64,000 nucleotides of DNA from VRUE01 sp044867645 (lineage in GTDB: Bacteria; Actinomycetota; Thermoleophilia; Solirubrobacterales; 70-9). The notes under the pieces are model-generated. The model saw only the letters and a list, made by a program, of their open reading frames with translations. It searched no databases and was not told where the DNA came from. How positions within the stretch are numbered: position 1 is the stretch's first letter; every line of letters starts with the position of its first letter. The position numbers and the translations under genes are program-made. This document shows positions 31,959 through 40,967 of the stretch, piece by piece. The stretch covers positions 7,335 through 71,334 of the forward strand of contig JBIOVI010000006.1 of assembly GCA_044867645.1 (NCBI GenBank), in the 5' to 3' direction.

Positions 31959-32791
31959 AAAGACGCACGTCGATCCCAAGAGCCGCACGCGGCGCTGGCC
32001 TGTCGCTGCGCCTGCGCCGCGTCGGTCGGGTCGTTCTATGGGCGCTGATTGCCCTGCTCCTCCTGCGAGGTCTGGGTGCTGTGGTCTCAGGCGGACCTTC
32101 TCAGCCACTGCCGGCGCAAGCCAAGAGCAGCGGCATTGACGAAGCGAGTTCTGCCTTCGCGGTGCGCTTTGCCAGGGCATTCCTCGCCGATCCCTCGGCG
32201 CAAAGCTTGGACAACTACCTCGCCGCAGGCGAATCACTGCCAGCGGGCGGTGCGGTCTCCGGCCCGAGTGTCGCGCAGGCGGAGATCGCGCGCACGCTTC
32301 CCCTTGGCGGCGGGAAGGCAGTGGTCACGGTTGCCTGCGAGCTCCTTGGCGGGCGCGTTCTGTATCTGGCCGTCCCGATCGTCCGCAACTCGGCGGGCGA
32401 GGTGGCGGCCCTGGGAGCGCCCTCCCTTGTCGCGGGACCGGAGACGGCGAAGGTCGAAGCCGAGCGACCCCAGCCGCTCTCCGGCGCCGAGGCCGGGGCG
32501 ATCGGGGAACTCGTGGACAAGTTCCTGGCGGCCTACGTGTCCGTCACCAAGCCGGCTGACCTCTCCTACTACGTAGCCCCAAACGAGAGCGTCAACCCCC
32601 TTGGGGGCCTTCAACTGGTCGGAACGCCAAATGTCACCCAGCTTCATGCAAGCGACACCACTCGGACGGTCATCGCTTCTGTCCATGTACACGACGAAGC
32701 AAACGGTGTCACCTATCCGCTCAGCTACCGACTGGAGCTGGTCAAGCGAGAGCGCTGGTATGTGAGCGCAGTCGAGGGAGCATGGCGATGA
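31955..32791 (+). CDS. TcpC-family (VirB8-like) conjugation protein
   Basis: A 278-residue bitopic protein: an Arg-rich cytoplasmic head, one membrane segment (VVLWALIALLLLRGLGAVV, about residues 28-46), then two NTF2-like extracytoplasmic domains. ARAFLADPSAQSLDNYLAAG and later VDKFLAAYVSVTKPADLSYY are the two repeats typical of TcpC of plasmid pCW3 and its relatives, the VirB8 counterpart of Gram-positive type IV secretion. It should scaffold the channel at the membrane. Translationally coupled to the regulator before it and to the small membrane protein after it. Normal length for the family (about 280-360). Confidence 0.78.
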   Translation: MKRRTSIPRAARGAGLSLRLRRVGRVVLWALIALLLLRGLGAVVSGGPSQPLPAQAKSSGIDEASSAFAVRFARAFLADPSAQSLDNYLAAGESLPAGGAVSGPSVAQAEIARTLPLGGGKAVVTVACELLGGRVLYLAVPIVRNSAGEVAALGAPSLVAGPETAKVEAERPQPLSGAEAGAIGELVDKFLAAYVSVTKPADLSYYVAPNESVNPLGGLQLVGTPNVTQLHASDTTRTVIASVHVHDEANGVTYPLSYRLELVKRERWYVSAVEGAWR

Positions 32792-33093
32792 GTCGTCGTG
32801 TCACTGCGACATTCGCGCTAATCGGTGTCACTCTGCTCTCGCTCTGGCTCGCCCCCGATGCCCTGGCGGCCGGGAACGATGTCGGCCATAACCTCGGGTC
32901 GCTGCTGCGTCACTACGCGGCCGAGGTGTACGGGGGCATCGTCGCGGTCGTCGGGCTGATCTTCCTCCTCAACCGCCGCTACACGGACCTCGCCCTCTTC
33001 TTCTTGGCAGCGGTCCTGGTCGGCTGGCTGGTGTTCTCCCCCGATCAGGTCGCCAACGCCGCGCGCGCAATCGGCCAGCGCGTACTGCCGTGA
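32782..33093 (+). CDS. Small membrane protein, VirB2/TrbC-pilin-like
   Basis: A 103-residue protein with a signal-like first segment (FALIGVTLLSLWLAPDALAAG) and two further hydrophobic helices (IVAVVGLIFLLNRRY, ALFFLAAVLVGWLVFSP) separated by a short basic loop (NRRYTD). This plan - cleavable leader, two membrane helices, about 100 residues - is that of VirB2-type pilins or of the small PrgI-adjacent membrane proteins in Gram-positive conjugative elements. Its place between VirB8-like and VirB3-like genes supports that role. ATG at 32782 overlaps the previous stop; a second ATG at 32788 is equally possible. Confidence 0.65.
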   Translation: MAMSRRVTATFALIGVTLLSLWLAPDALAAGNDVGHNLGSLLRHYAAEVYGGIVAVVGLIFLLNRRYTDLALFFLAAVLVGWLVFSPDQVANAARAIGQRVLP

Positions 33094-33785
33094 GTGAGGA
33101 GCCGGGGGCGGTCCGCTCCTACCAACGCATCTTCCGGCCGGAGAGGCGTATCTACTCGATTGAGGGTCGGCCGCTGCCGGTCCCGGGCGGGGTACCACTT
33201 CGCTGGCTCGCCTACGCCAGCGGCACGTTGGTCGCCGCCCTCGTTCTCTCCGCTCGCTCGCCGAGCCTCGCCGCACTCGTCGCGGGCGCCGCCGCTGTTG
33301 CCGCCCTGGGTCGCGGGGGCCGGAGAGCGGCTGTCGGTGCGGCTCTGTGCGTCTTCCTCTTCGTGGAGGTGGGGGGCTGGATCGTCGCGGCGCTGGACTG
33401 GCCACTGCGGATCGTCGTCTTGCCGGCCGCCGTCGCCACGCTCGCAACTCAGGCGACCCCAGATGGACGAAAGGCCGAGCGCTTCGCACTCTCCTGGCTC
33501 CTGCTGCGCCTCACGCCCCCACGGCGCTCCTTGGGACGCGAGCTAGCGACGCTCCGACAGGGACACGGCGACAGCGAGCTATGGATCGCGGCTGACGAGC
33601 GCTCGCCGAACCTGCGCCGTGGGCTGGTGCGCGGCCCGGCGCATGTCACCTTTTCTGTCGCAGTCGAGCAGCGGCGTCGGCGTCGGCGGGTGGTCGCCCG
33701 CCGGCTCGGCTGGCATCGACGCCGAGGCTCGGTTGGTCGCACCCTGGAGTTGGCCGCAGACGATGTGCTGGAGGTCCGGCCGTGA
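33090..33785 (+). CDS. TcpE/PrgI-type (VirB3-like) conjugation protein
   Basis: A 231-residue protein. After an N-terminal segment with RIFRPERRIYSIEGRPLPV, two pairs of hydrophobic helices follow (LRWLAYASGTLVAALVLSA, LAALVAGAAAVAALG; VGAALCVFLFVEVGGWIVAA, WPLRIVVLPAAVATLA), then a hydrophilic cytosolic domain ending in an Arg-rich stretch and VLEVRP. The layout (IYxIdxxxLP-like, then helices and a DGR...ERF box) matches the TcpE family, the VirB3/PrgI counterpart. It overlaps the genes before and after it by 4 bases, as in a tightly coupled operon. It probably anchors the VirB4 ATPase encoded next. Confidence 0.75.
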   Translation: MSEEPGAVRSYQRIFRPERRIYSIEGRPLPVPGGVPLRWLAYASGTLVAALVLSARSPSLAALVAGAAAVAALGRGGRRAAVGAALCVFLFVEVGGWIVAALDWPLRIVVLPAAVATLATQATPDGRKAERFALSWLLLRLTPPRRSLGRELATLRQGHGDSELWIAADERSPNLRRGLVRGPAHVTFSVAVEQRRRRRRVVARRLGWHRRRGSVGRTLELAADDVLEVRP

Positions 33786-36214
33786 GTGCCTTCCCTCTGC
33801 GCTACGCGCACCGGAACCTGCTGATCGGTTCGGGTGGGGAGGCCGCAGCCCTCTATCGACTCGACACCCTCGCCTATCCGTTCCTCCCGGTGGCCGAGAA
33901 GTGGGCGGTGCTGAGGCGGATCGAACGCTTCGCCCACCTCGTCGGGGCCGACTTCTCTCTGTGGAGGGTGCAGCGTGCCTACCCGGCCGAGCGCTACGCG
34001 GCCGAGCTCGAGAGGCTGGTGGACGAGCGCCATGCCGATCTGGCGGGCTGGCATCGCTACCTGGAGGGCCAGGAAGCGCGGCTGGCATCGCTCGCGTCAC
34101 ACGTTCCAGAGGCTTACCTGGCGGTGGCCCTCGCCGAGTCGTCAGAGGGACGAGCGGGCTCGGGCGTCTTGCGATCCGCTGACCGCGCGAGGCGGCGTCT
34201 GGAGGAACTGATCGGGGTTGGTTCTCCGCGCCCGATCTCAGCCGCCGAGCTCGATTCGCTCGCGGAGGCGGAGCGGCGCACCTTCGAGCGGCTCGGGACC
34301 GTACTTGGTCTGGAGCGGGCCTCCACCTGCGAGTTGCAGTGGCTCCTTCGTCGTACCTCTTGCCGTGGCATCGCCGAGCCGGCCCTCGATCGCTTCTGGC
34401 AGCCCGACGCTCTCGTGGTCCGCGCCCCGGACGGTTCGTCGGCCTTCGAGCCGACCGAGCATGACCTCTGGCGCTGCACCAACGCTCCGATGGGGGAGGA
34501 ACCGGGCGAGCCACCCTCCCTGGTAGTCGAAGCGGAAGAGGGAGTCGCATACCAGGCGTTCCTCTGCGTCGGGGCGCTCGCTTCCGAGGCCGAGTTCCCC
34601 GGCCCACAGGCCGAGCTCCTGTTTGCCCCGGCAGAGGCCGCCTTGGGTCCAGTGGATGCCGTCCTGCACGCCCGCTGGGTCGGCAACCGCGAAGCGCTCG
34701 CCCAAGTTCGCAAGCGAATCCTCGATGTCGAGCACGCCTACCGCGAGCAGGAGCGCGGCGCGGCCAGCGGTCCTGGCTTCCTGGCGGAGGAGGATCGGGT
34801 GCTGGCTCGCGAGTACGAGGCAATCCTTCAAGGCACCTCGCACCCCCCGATGCTGCGGACCTCGATCTCGCTGGCGCTCGGCGCACCTGATCGGGCCGAG
34901 CTTGAGCGCCGCGTGGACGCGCTGCGCGAGCAGTTCGGCGAGGTCTCGCTGCATCGACCGCGGGGGCTCCAGTACCAGCTTTTCCTCGATCACCTGCCGC
35001 GTACGGATGGCGGCGCGACCGCCGACTACGAGCAGCAGATGACCGTGGAGCAGTTCGGGGCGTTGGTCCCGATCGCCACGGCCCAACTCGGCTCCCCCAG
35101 TGGTGTCTATCTCGGCACCTCACCGGCCGGAGGTGGGCGTCCGGTTCGCTACGACCCCACCGAGGCGAGTCGGACCGCGCGTCCCTCCGCCGTCCTCCTC
35201 GCCGGCACGCTCGGCTCCGGCAAGACGCTCGCCGCCGAGACGATCGCCTTTGCCGCCGAGCGACGCGGGTCGCTGGTTGTGGATTTCGACCCTCGCCCCG
35301 ACCACGGATTCGACCGAGTGCCCCAGCTTGAGGGCTCGGTGGAGGTCTTGGAGTTGTCGGGCTCCCCCGAGCATCGGGGGAAGCTGGACCCTCTGGCGAT
35401 CGGGCTGGATGAGCTGCGGGAGGAGCTCGCTTCCTCCTATCTGCTGGAGCTCCTCCCCTCTCCTCCGCCCGCCTGGGAGAACGCGATCCAGCGTGCCGTG
35501 AGGGATGCGGTCCGCGCTGGGGAGCGCAGCCTCACCTCTGTCGTCGGCCGGCTCCGCGACAGCGAAGCGAGGGAAGCACAGGAGGCCGGCGACGCGCTGG
35601 AGGTGATCTCGGACTTCGGGTTGGCTCGGCTCGGCTTCGGCGAGGGAGGTGGCGCTCGGGTCGAGGCGGCCCGCTCAGTGACGACGATCCGCACGCCGGG
35701 CCTGACCCTTCCCGATCCCCGTGTCTCGCGCGAGACCTACACCCGCGCCGAGCGAGTCTCGGTTGCGACGCTCTCGCTGGTAGCCGCCCTTGCCCTGCGC
35801 TTGGTCTCTGGCGACCGCAGCCGGCACAAGGTCGTCCTCCTCGACGAGGCTTGGTTCGTCCTCGCCTCGACCCAGGGGCGAACCCTGCTGAACCGCCTCG
35901 TCCGGCTCGGGCGCTCCTCCAATACCACTGTCCTACTGGCAAGCCAGCGGCTCGCCGATCTCGGCGACCTCTCCGAGTTGGTTGGTACCTACTTCCTCTT
36001 CGGGCAGGAGTCGGATACCGAGGCGAGCCGCGCGCTCGAACTGATCGGCCTCGACCCGGAGTCCTCCGGCCTGCGTGGACGGCTGCGCGAGTATCGCCGT
36101 GGCCGCTGCCTGATGCGCGACCTCGACGGACGGGTGGGCGAGCTGCAATTCGATCTCGTCTTCCCGGAGCTGCTGGAGGCTCTCGACACCACGCCGAGGA
36201 GGACAGCGGCGTGA
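33782..36214 (+). CDS. VirB4-family conjugation ATPase
   Basis: An 810-residue cytosolic ATPase. The first half is the non-catalytic VirB4 domain (RNLLIGSGGEAAALYRLDTL at the start, then AYPAERYAAELERLV). The catalytic half has Walker A VLLAGTLGSGKTLAAE near residue 475 and Walker B VVLLDEAWFVLAS near 685, followed by the R-finger region (RLGRSSNTTVLLASQR). Type IV secretion uses it to power substrate transfer and channel assembly. Length is normal for actinobacterial VirB4 (700-850). Start codon GTG at 33782 overlaps the upstream stop by 4 bases; the stop overlaps the next start by 4. This is the clearest marker of a conjugative machine in the window. Confidence 0.9.
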   Translation: MSAFPLRYAHRNLLIGSGGEAAALYRLDTLAYPFLPVAEKWAVLRRIERFAHLVGADFSLWRVQRAYPAERYAAELERLVDERHADLAGWHRYLEGQEARLASLASHVPEAYLAVALAESSEGRAGSGVLRSADRARRRLEELIGVGSPRPISAAELDSLAEAERRTFERLGTVLGLERASTCELQWLLRRTSCRGIAEPALDRFWQPDALVVRAPDGSSAFEPTEHDLWRCTNAPMGEEPGEPPSLVVEAEEGVAYQAFLCVGALASEAEFPGPQAELLFAPAEAALGPVDAVLHARWVGNREALAQVRKRILDVEHAYREQERGAASGPGFLAEEDRVLAREYEAILQGTSHPPMLRTSISLALGAPDRAELERRVDALREQFGEVSLHRPRGLQYQLFLDHLPRTDGGATADYEQQMTVEQFGALVPIATAQLGSPSGVYLGTSPAGGGRPVRYDPTEASRTARPSAVLLAGTLGSGKTLAAETIAFAAERRGSLVVDFDPRPDHGFDRVPQLEGSVEVLELSGSPEHRGKLDPLAIGLDELREELASSYLLELLPSPPPAWENAIQRAVRDAVRAGERSLTSVVGRLRDSEAREAQEAGDALEVISDFGLARLGFGEGGGARVEAARSVTTIRTPGLTLPDPRVSRETYTRAERVSVATLSLVAALALRLVSGDRSRHKVVLLDEAWFVLASTQGRTLLNRLVRLGRSSNTTVLLASQRLADLGDLSELVGTYFLFGQESDTEASRALELIGLDPESSGLRGRLREYRRGRCLMRDLDGRVGELQFDLVFPELLEALDTTPRRTAA

Positions 36215-37815
36215 GGTGGCGCTTGATCGCCGCGGCGCTCTGCCTTACCGCCTCGCTGGTTGTGCTGTCCCATCCCCATGCCGGGGCCAGCGACATATTT
36301 GGCAATGTCGGCCCCGCCTCTCAGCTTCCCGGGGGCAGCCTGGTCGATCGCTACCCGCTCGGTCATTACTACCTAGACACCCATTTCGACGCGGTGTCCG
36401 CCTCGCTGACTGGCGGGGTGGACGTGTCGGGCGTGCCGCCGATGATCGCCGGCTTTCTGGCGAATGCGCTTTGGGAAGGGACCGCCTTCCTGGCGAAGAC
36501 GCTGATCTCGCTTTTCACCTTCGCCTTCTCGCTCGACCTGCTGAATGGCTCGCGCTCGACTGGCGGGGCCGGAGCGCTGGCGCCGGTCTCCCTGGCGGTC
36601 CACTCGATCTACGCAAACGTCTTCGGCCAGCCCTGGCTCGTCCTTGCGATGACGGTCGTCGGCATGTGGGCGATGTGGAAGGCGCTCGTACAGCGCCGCT
36701 ACACGGAGACCGCGGGTGCCCTTGCCCTCTCGCTCGTCTATCTGATCGTCGCGCTGGCATTCGTCGCCCAGCCCGCGCGCACGATCGGCTCGGCTTCGCA
36801 CTGGACGAATCAGATGTCCGCGTCGTTCCTCTCGATCGCGGGGCGCGGCTCGCTTGGGGGAACCGAACGGGCGAAGCAGGAAGGAGCCGACCAACTGTTC
36901 TCGCTGCTGGTTTATCAGCCCTGGGCGGTGCTGGAGTTCGGTGGCACCGAGCACTGCGTCAAGGACGGCACCGGGTCGAGCGACTCAGACCCGATCTCGG
37001 TTCCGGTTCGCCCGTTCTCGTCCAACCCCACGCGCGACGCCGAGCTTTCGCGCCGCCTCGAACACGGCACCGCAGTACATGCGGACGGCAAGACCTGCAT
37101 CAACAACGTCAACAAGTACGCCTCGCACTTCCTGCCCTACTCGGGTGGCTCCGATGAACGGAACGCCGAGTACGACGCGCTGAACGATGGCGACCCCGGA
37201 AAGCTTCCGGACGCCGATCCATCGAAGGAACGTGGCAGCTACAGCGTCGGCATCGCCGACAAGCCGGCCACCGACGCGATGGAGGAGGGCGGCCAGTACC
37301 AACGACTGCTGATCGCAGTTGTGATCTTCGCCTGCGAGTTGGGCGCCTTCATCTTGCTCGGCGCGCTCTCGGTTGGCGTGATCCTCTCCCAGGTTCTCTT
37401 GCTCTTGTGGCTGGCCTTTGCGCCGGCCGCCCTGGTCTTCGCCGTGATCCCCGGCCGCGGCCACGACTTCTTTCGCAACTGGCTTACCCGCCTCGCCGGC
37501 CTACTGCTTCGCAAGGCGGTCTATTCGCTGATCCTCGCCGTCCTGCTGGCGGTGAATGCGGCGCTCGCCTCGGCGACCTCGCAGCTCGGCTGGCTTATGT
37601 CCTTCGGGCTACAGGGCCTCTTCTTTTGGGCGGTCTTCTTCCAGCGCCGCCAGCTTGCCACCCGCATCCTCGGGGCCTCGGTTGGCAACGAGGTGTCGGG
37701 CGATTCCAACCCCGGCCGGGTGATGGCCTACTACTACGGCAGTCGCACTGCGAGCAGGGTCGTCGGGCGTACCGCCCGTCGGATTCGCCGGCTGCTTCCT
37801 GGGGTCGAGCGATGA
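36211..37815 (+). CDS. TrbL/VirB6-like polytopic conjugation protein
   Basis: A 534-residue membrane protein starting at GTG 36211, which overlaps the VirB4 stop. It has a signal peptide (LIAAALCLTASLVVLSHPHA), about eight hydrophobic segments in two blocks (FLAKTLISLFTFAFSLDLL, VLAMTVVGMWAMWKALV; then LLIAVVIFACELGAFILLG, LLLWLAFAPAALVFAVIPG, SLILAVLLAVNAALASATS), and a large soluble loop of about 120 residues between them with two cysteines. This is the architecture of TrbL/VirB6 family channel subunits and of actinobacterial TcpH-like proteins. It ends RRIRRLLPGVER. A longer upstream frame overlaps VirB4 and is not used. Confidence 0.75.
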   Translation: MRWRLIAAALCLTASLVVLSHPHAGASDIFGNVGPASQLPGGSLVDRYPLGHYYLDTHFDAVSASLTGGVDVSGVPPMIAGFLANALWEGTAFLAKTLISLFTFAFSLDLLNGSRSTGGAGALAPVSLAVHSIYANVFGQPWLVLAMTVVGMWAMWKALVQRRYTETAGALALSLVYLIVALAFVAQPARTIGSASHWTNQMSASFLSIAGRGSLGGTERAKQEGADQLFSLLVYQPWAVLEFGGTEHCVKDGTGSSDSDPISVPVRPFSSNPTRDAELSRRLEHGTAVHADGKTCINNVNKYASHFLPYSGGSDERNAEYDALNDGDPGKLPDADPSKERGSYSVGIADKPATDAMEEGGQYQRLLIAVVIFACELGAFILLGALSVGVILSQVLLLLWLAFAPAALVFAVIPGRGHDFFRNWLTRLAGLLLRKAVYSLILAVLLAVNAALASATSQLGWLMSFGLQGLFFWAVFFQRRQLATRILGASVGNEVSGDSNPGRVMAYYYGSRTASRVVGRTARRIRRLLPGVER

Positions 37816-38330
37816 ACCTACTTCGAGCACTTGCGAGTCGCCCGATCGGCGAGCGGGAGCGGCGCGGCGCCTTTTGGATCGGCGCCGCCGTATTGATTGC
37901 CGCGGCGGTGCTGTTGAACCTCATACCTAACGGCGCACCGCCGTCCACCTCCTCGCCTGTCCCCGGCCGAGTCGCGTTGCGCCCAGCATCCGAGCCAGCG
38001 CGGGTTGTCTCGGTAAGCGGGCCAGAGGCGGCAGCGCGGCGGTTCCTTGTCGGTTTCCTGTCTTTCCTCTACGGACAGGGCTCGCCCGATGCCATCTCTG
38101 CGGTGGCGCCAGCTCTTGCCGATCGCCTTAACGGATCGCGGCGGCGGGTCTCACCCGCGGCGCTCGCTCGCCACCCCACCATCACCCAGCTCGAGGGTCG
38201 CCGACTCGGATCGGGGCGGGCGTCGGTCTTGGCTCGGATCGAGGACGGCGGGGTGGCCAGCTACCCGATCGCTCTCACCCTCGCCCGCAGGGGTGGCCGC
38301 TGGCTGGTCGTCGCGGAGGGCATGGACTGA
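37812..38330 (+). CDS. Small bitopic conjugation protein with NTF2-like domain
   Basis: A 172-residue protein with ATG at 37812 (ATGA overlap with the previous stop). One membrane segment (FWIGAAVLIAAAVLLNLIPN, about residues 20-38) follows an Arg-rich head. The outer part (AARRFLVGFLSFLYGQGSPD, then GGVASYPIALTLARRGGRWLVV) resembles a single TcpC/NTF2-like domain, ending in the usual strand RWLVVAEG. It is a shorter relative of the VirB8-like protein upstream and may form a mixed scaffold with it. Located between the VirB6-like and the cell-wall hydrolase genes. Function by context; no specific family name can be given. Confidence 0.65.
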   Translation: MNLLRALASRPIGERERRGAFWIGAAVLIAAAVLLNLIPNGAPPSTSSPVPGRVALRPASEPARVVSVSGPEAAARRFLVGFLSFLYGQGSPDAISAVAPALADRLNGSRRRVSPAALARHPTITQLEGRRLGSGRASVLARIEDGGVASYPIALTLARRGGRWLVVAEGMD

Positions 38331-39595
38331 TGGCCCACAAGACCCGGCCGATGTGGCGCTCGCCCTGGGTGTTGGGCGTAGGGGGCACGGCGCTCGTACT
38401 GGTTGCCGTTCTCGCCGGTTCGCTGATGGCGGTACTGGGGGCCGAACTGGCTTGTGTCGGTGGTAGTGGCGCCAGCGCGCAGACAGCCCCAGCGACCCTC
38501 GCGGCCAAGCACGACATTCCGCCAAAGCGACTGCGGCTCTATCAGCAGGCCGGCCGCCGATTCGATGTCGATTGGACCGTCCTCGCCTCGATCGGAACGC
38601 AGGAGTGCGGGACCGGCACCTGCGCCCACGTCTATTCCTCTGGCTGCGGCGGACCCATGCAGATCGCGGTAGTCCGCGAAAGCGCGTGCAGCCCGGGATC
38701 GGGACCAACGATCTGGGAGACCTACGGCGTAGACGCTGACGGCGACGGGCACACGAATCCGTTTGACCTCGCCGACGCGATCTTCACCGCAGCGAGGCTG
38801 CTTCGACAGGTGATGGGCGCGCCTCCGAGCGGCGGCTCCTACGCCGCCTATCGCCAGGCCGCCTGCAACTACTACGGCGCCTGTGCGGATGCCTCGGTGA
38901 ATTACGCCGACGAGGTGATGGCACGCGCGGTTGAGTACGGCTTCCACGGTCCCGGCAGCCCGGCGCCCTCCGATCCAAGCGGCGCAGAACCCGCCCCGAC
39001 CGAAGGGGGTAGCTGTAGCGGCGGCTCGGCCCTGCCCTCGGGGAGCGGCCCGATGGGGCCGGTGAGAAAGGCGGAGGCGCCCCGGCACCTAGCAACCATC
39101 CCGGCAGTGATAAGCGCCGCGCCGGGAATTGAGTGCGACGCGCGGATCGTCCCCGATGTCGTCTATCTCGCTCGACGCTTTGGCGTTCTTGTAACCGCCT
39201 GCTACGGGACCGAACACGCGGCCACTGGCGAGCACCCGCTCGGCGCCGCGATCGACGTCGCCCCCCGGGACGGCGACTGGAACCGCACGATGAAGCTGGC
39301 GCTCGCGCTCGGCTGGCGGCCAGCGTGCGCGGCATCAGGCGTGGCGCCTGCCTGCGCTCACCCACCGTTCCGCTTCATCGGCTACAACGGCTATCCCGAC
39401 CACGGCGACCCATTGCACTGCGTGCCGTGCGGTGGCGGCCCCCACCTGCACCTCTCTTGGCTTACCTCCGCCTCCGAAGGCGAGCCAGAAAACCGGCCGC
39501 GCTACAGCTACGAACCGGCGAGCTGGATCGAGGTCTTCGACACTACCTCGACCCCCGCCGAGGTCTCGGTGAAACACGGAGGCGGTCGTGGCTGA
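38330..39595 (+). CDS. Transglycosylase plus LAS-type peptidase fusion (VirB1-like)
   Basis: A 421-residue cell-wall enzyme with one N-terminal membrane segment (TALVLVAVLAGSLMAVLG). Residues about 60-200 form a lysozyme-like transglycosylase domain: LASIGTQECGTG carries the catalytic Glu and GPMQIAVV is the family GPMQ motif. A Pro/Ser-rich linker follows, then residues about 255-400 a LAS (M15/D-Ala-type) metallopeptidase domain: GEHPLGAAIDVAPRD and GPHLHLSWL supply the HxxxxxxD and HxH zinc ligands. Together they would cut both glycan and peptide parts of peptidoglycan to let the channel through. The stop overlaps the methyltransferase start. Confidence 0.8.
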   Translation: MAHKTRPMWRSPWVLGVGGTALVLVAVLAGSLMAVLGAELACVGGSGASAQTAPATLAAKHDIPPKRLRLYQQAGRRFDVDWTVLASIGTQECGTGTCAHVYSSGCGGPMQIAVVRESACSPGSGPTIWETYGVDADGDGHTNPFDLADAIFTAARLLRQVMGAPPSGGSYAAYRQAACNYYGACADASVNYADEVMARAVEYGFHGPGSPAPSDPSGAEPAPTEGGSCSGGSALPSGSGPMGPVRKAEAPRHLATIPAVISAAPGIECDARIVPDVVYLARRFGVLVTACYGTEHAATGEHPLGAAIDVAPRDGDWNRTMKLALALGWRPACAASGVAPACAHPPFRFIGYNGYPDHGDPLHCVPCGGGPHLHLSWLTSASEGEPENRPRYSYEPASWIEVFDTTSTPAEVSVKHGGGRG

Positions 39596-40817
39596 GCTAC
39601 CGATCCTCGACCTCTTCGCGGGCGCGGGCGGCTGGGAGGAGGGCCTGCGAGCACTCGACCTCCATGCGCTCGGAATTGAGCAGGACCGCACCGCGTCGGC
39701 GACCGCTACCGCGGCCGGACACAAGCGCCTGGTAGCCGATGTCGCCGCCCTCGACCCCCAGGACTTCGCGCCGCTGTGGGGCCTGATCGCGTCGCCTCCC
39801 TGCCAGGCGTATTCGGTCGCCGGCCGCAAACTCGGGAGGCGCGACAAGCGGCATGTGATCGCCTGCGCGTATGACCTAGCGGCCGGCCGCGACACTCGCG
39901 CCTCCCGGCTGAGGGACTGTGAGGACGATCGCTCCCTGCTCACGGTCGAGCCGCTGCGCTTCGCCCTGGCGCTGCGCCCAAGCTGGGTGACGCTTGAGCA
40001 GGTGCCGCCCGTCGCGGAGCTCTGGTCGATCTTCGCCGAGCTGCTCGGCGAGTACGGCTACAGCAGCGCGGTCGGTGTCCTCTCTTCCGAGCGCTTCGGC
40101 GTGCCACAGGTTCGCAAGAGGGCCTTCCTTATCGCCTCCATCGACGGAGAGGTGAGACTTCCCGAGCCCTCCCACCGCTCATTCCACGCACGCCGCCACC
40201 GTACGCCCGAGGACGAGCTGCACCTGCCGGAATGGGTGAGCATGGCTCAAGCGCTCGGCTGGGATGAGCCGGCGATCCTGCGAAGCAACCACACCAATTC
40301 CGGCCGTCATCCCGGTGGCGCCCCTCGCTCGCTGGATCGTCCCGCTTTCACGCTGATGAGCAGCTCCCGCGCGTGGAAGATCGAACCAGCCCCGCCGACA
40401 GGGGGCGTCGCCGGTCGGTCGATTGGGCGACGCCCGGGCCGTCTGCCGGAGGATTGCCGTCGCCACAACGAGCGCCAGGCCAAGACCCGAAGGGCGGCCT
40501 CGCCCGACGAAGAGGTGCCCGCATGGGCGCATCGCCGCCCAGCGACCACCGTGGTCGGCGATCCCCGAGTTCTCGGTCCCGGAAGCTGGCCGCGCAACGG
40601 CGCCCCTTCCGCTCGCGTCCGCGGAAAGCCGGTGCGAGTTACGGTCGAGCAGGCCGCCGTCCTACAGGGCTTCCGCCACGACTACCCCTGGCAAGGGTCG
40701 CGTTCCGAGCGCTTCGCTCAGATCGGGAACGCGGTTTGCCCGCCCGTCGCTACACGGGTCCTACGTGAGGCGATGCGTCCAAGCGCCTCGCGCCGATCGG
40801 CGGGCGACGCGTGTTGA
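39588..40817 (+). CDS. C-5 cytosine DNA methyltransferase
   Basis: A 409-residue Dcm-family methyltransferase. Motif I is DLFAGAGGWEEGL (residues about 7-19), motif IV SPPCQAYSVAG with the catalytic Cys near residue 66, motif VI LEQVPPV (Gln where ENV is usual), motif VIII GVPQVRKRAFLIA, and motif X RFAQIGNAVCPPVATR. The target-recognition region lies between about residues 200 and 330. No restriction enzyme gene is adjacent, so it is an orphan methylase, probably protecting the element against host restriction on entry or marking DNA. It is embedded in the transfer operon with an 8-base overlap at the 5' end. GTG start. Confidence 0.9.
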   Translation: MAELPILDLFAGAGGWEEGLRALDLHALGIEQDRTASATATAAGHKRLVADVAALDPQDFAPLWGLIASPPCQAYSVAGRKLGRRDKRHVIACAYDLAAGRDTRASRLRDCEDDRSLLTVEPLRFALALRPSWVTLEQVPPVAELWSIFAELLGEYGYSSAVGVLSSERFGVPQVRKRAFLIASIDGEVRLPEPSHRSFHARRHRTPEDELHLPEWVSMAQALGWDEPAILRSNHTNSGRHPGGAPRSLDRPAFTLMSSSRAWKIEPAPPTGGVAGRSIGRRPGRLPEDCRRHNERQAKTRRAASPDEEVPAWAHRRPATTVVGDPRVLGPGSWPRNGAPSARVRGKPVRVTVEQAAVLQGFRHDYPWQGSRSERFAQIGNAVCPPVATRVLREAMRPSASRRSAGDAC

Positions 40818-40833
40818 GATCGACAGCTTCCCC

Positions 40834-40869
40834 GCGTTCTGCACCGCGTTCTGCGGCGCGTTCTGCACC
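40834..40869. repeat. Three tandem 12-bp repeats in the transfer operon gap
   Basis: GCGTTCTGCACC, GCGTTCTGCGGC, GCGTTCTGCACC stand head to tail in the 150-base gap between the methyltransferase and the coupling ATPase, the only such gap in this operon. Iteron-like repeats of this kind can mark a protein-binding site or transfer origin; no direct evidence. Confidence 0.6.
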
Positions 40870-40967
40870 GCGCACACCGAACCGGGACGCACTGCCGATT
40901 CCCCTCTGCGAAGGCGATTCACGGACTCCGGCGACGCTGACTACCTACTCCCCCACCTCGCTGCGCA

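Noticed and set aside
40834..40869. CRISPR-like interpretation of the 12-bp tandem repeats.
   Set aside because: Units are contiguous without spacers, only three, and no cas genes are in the window.
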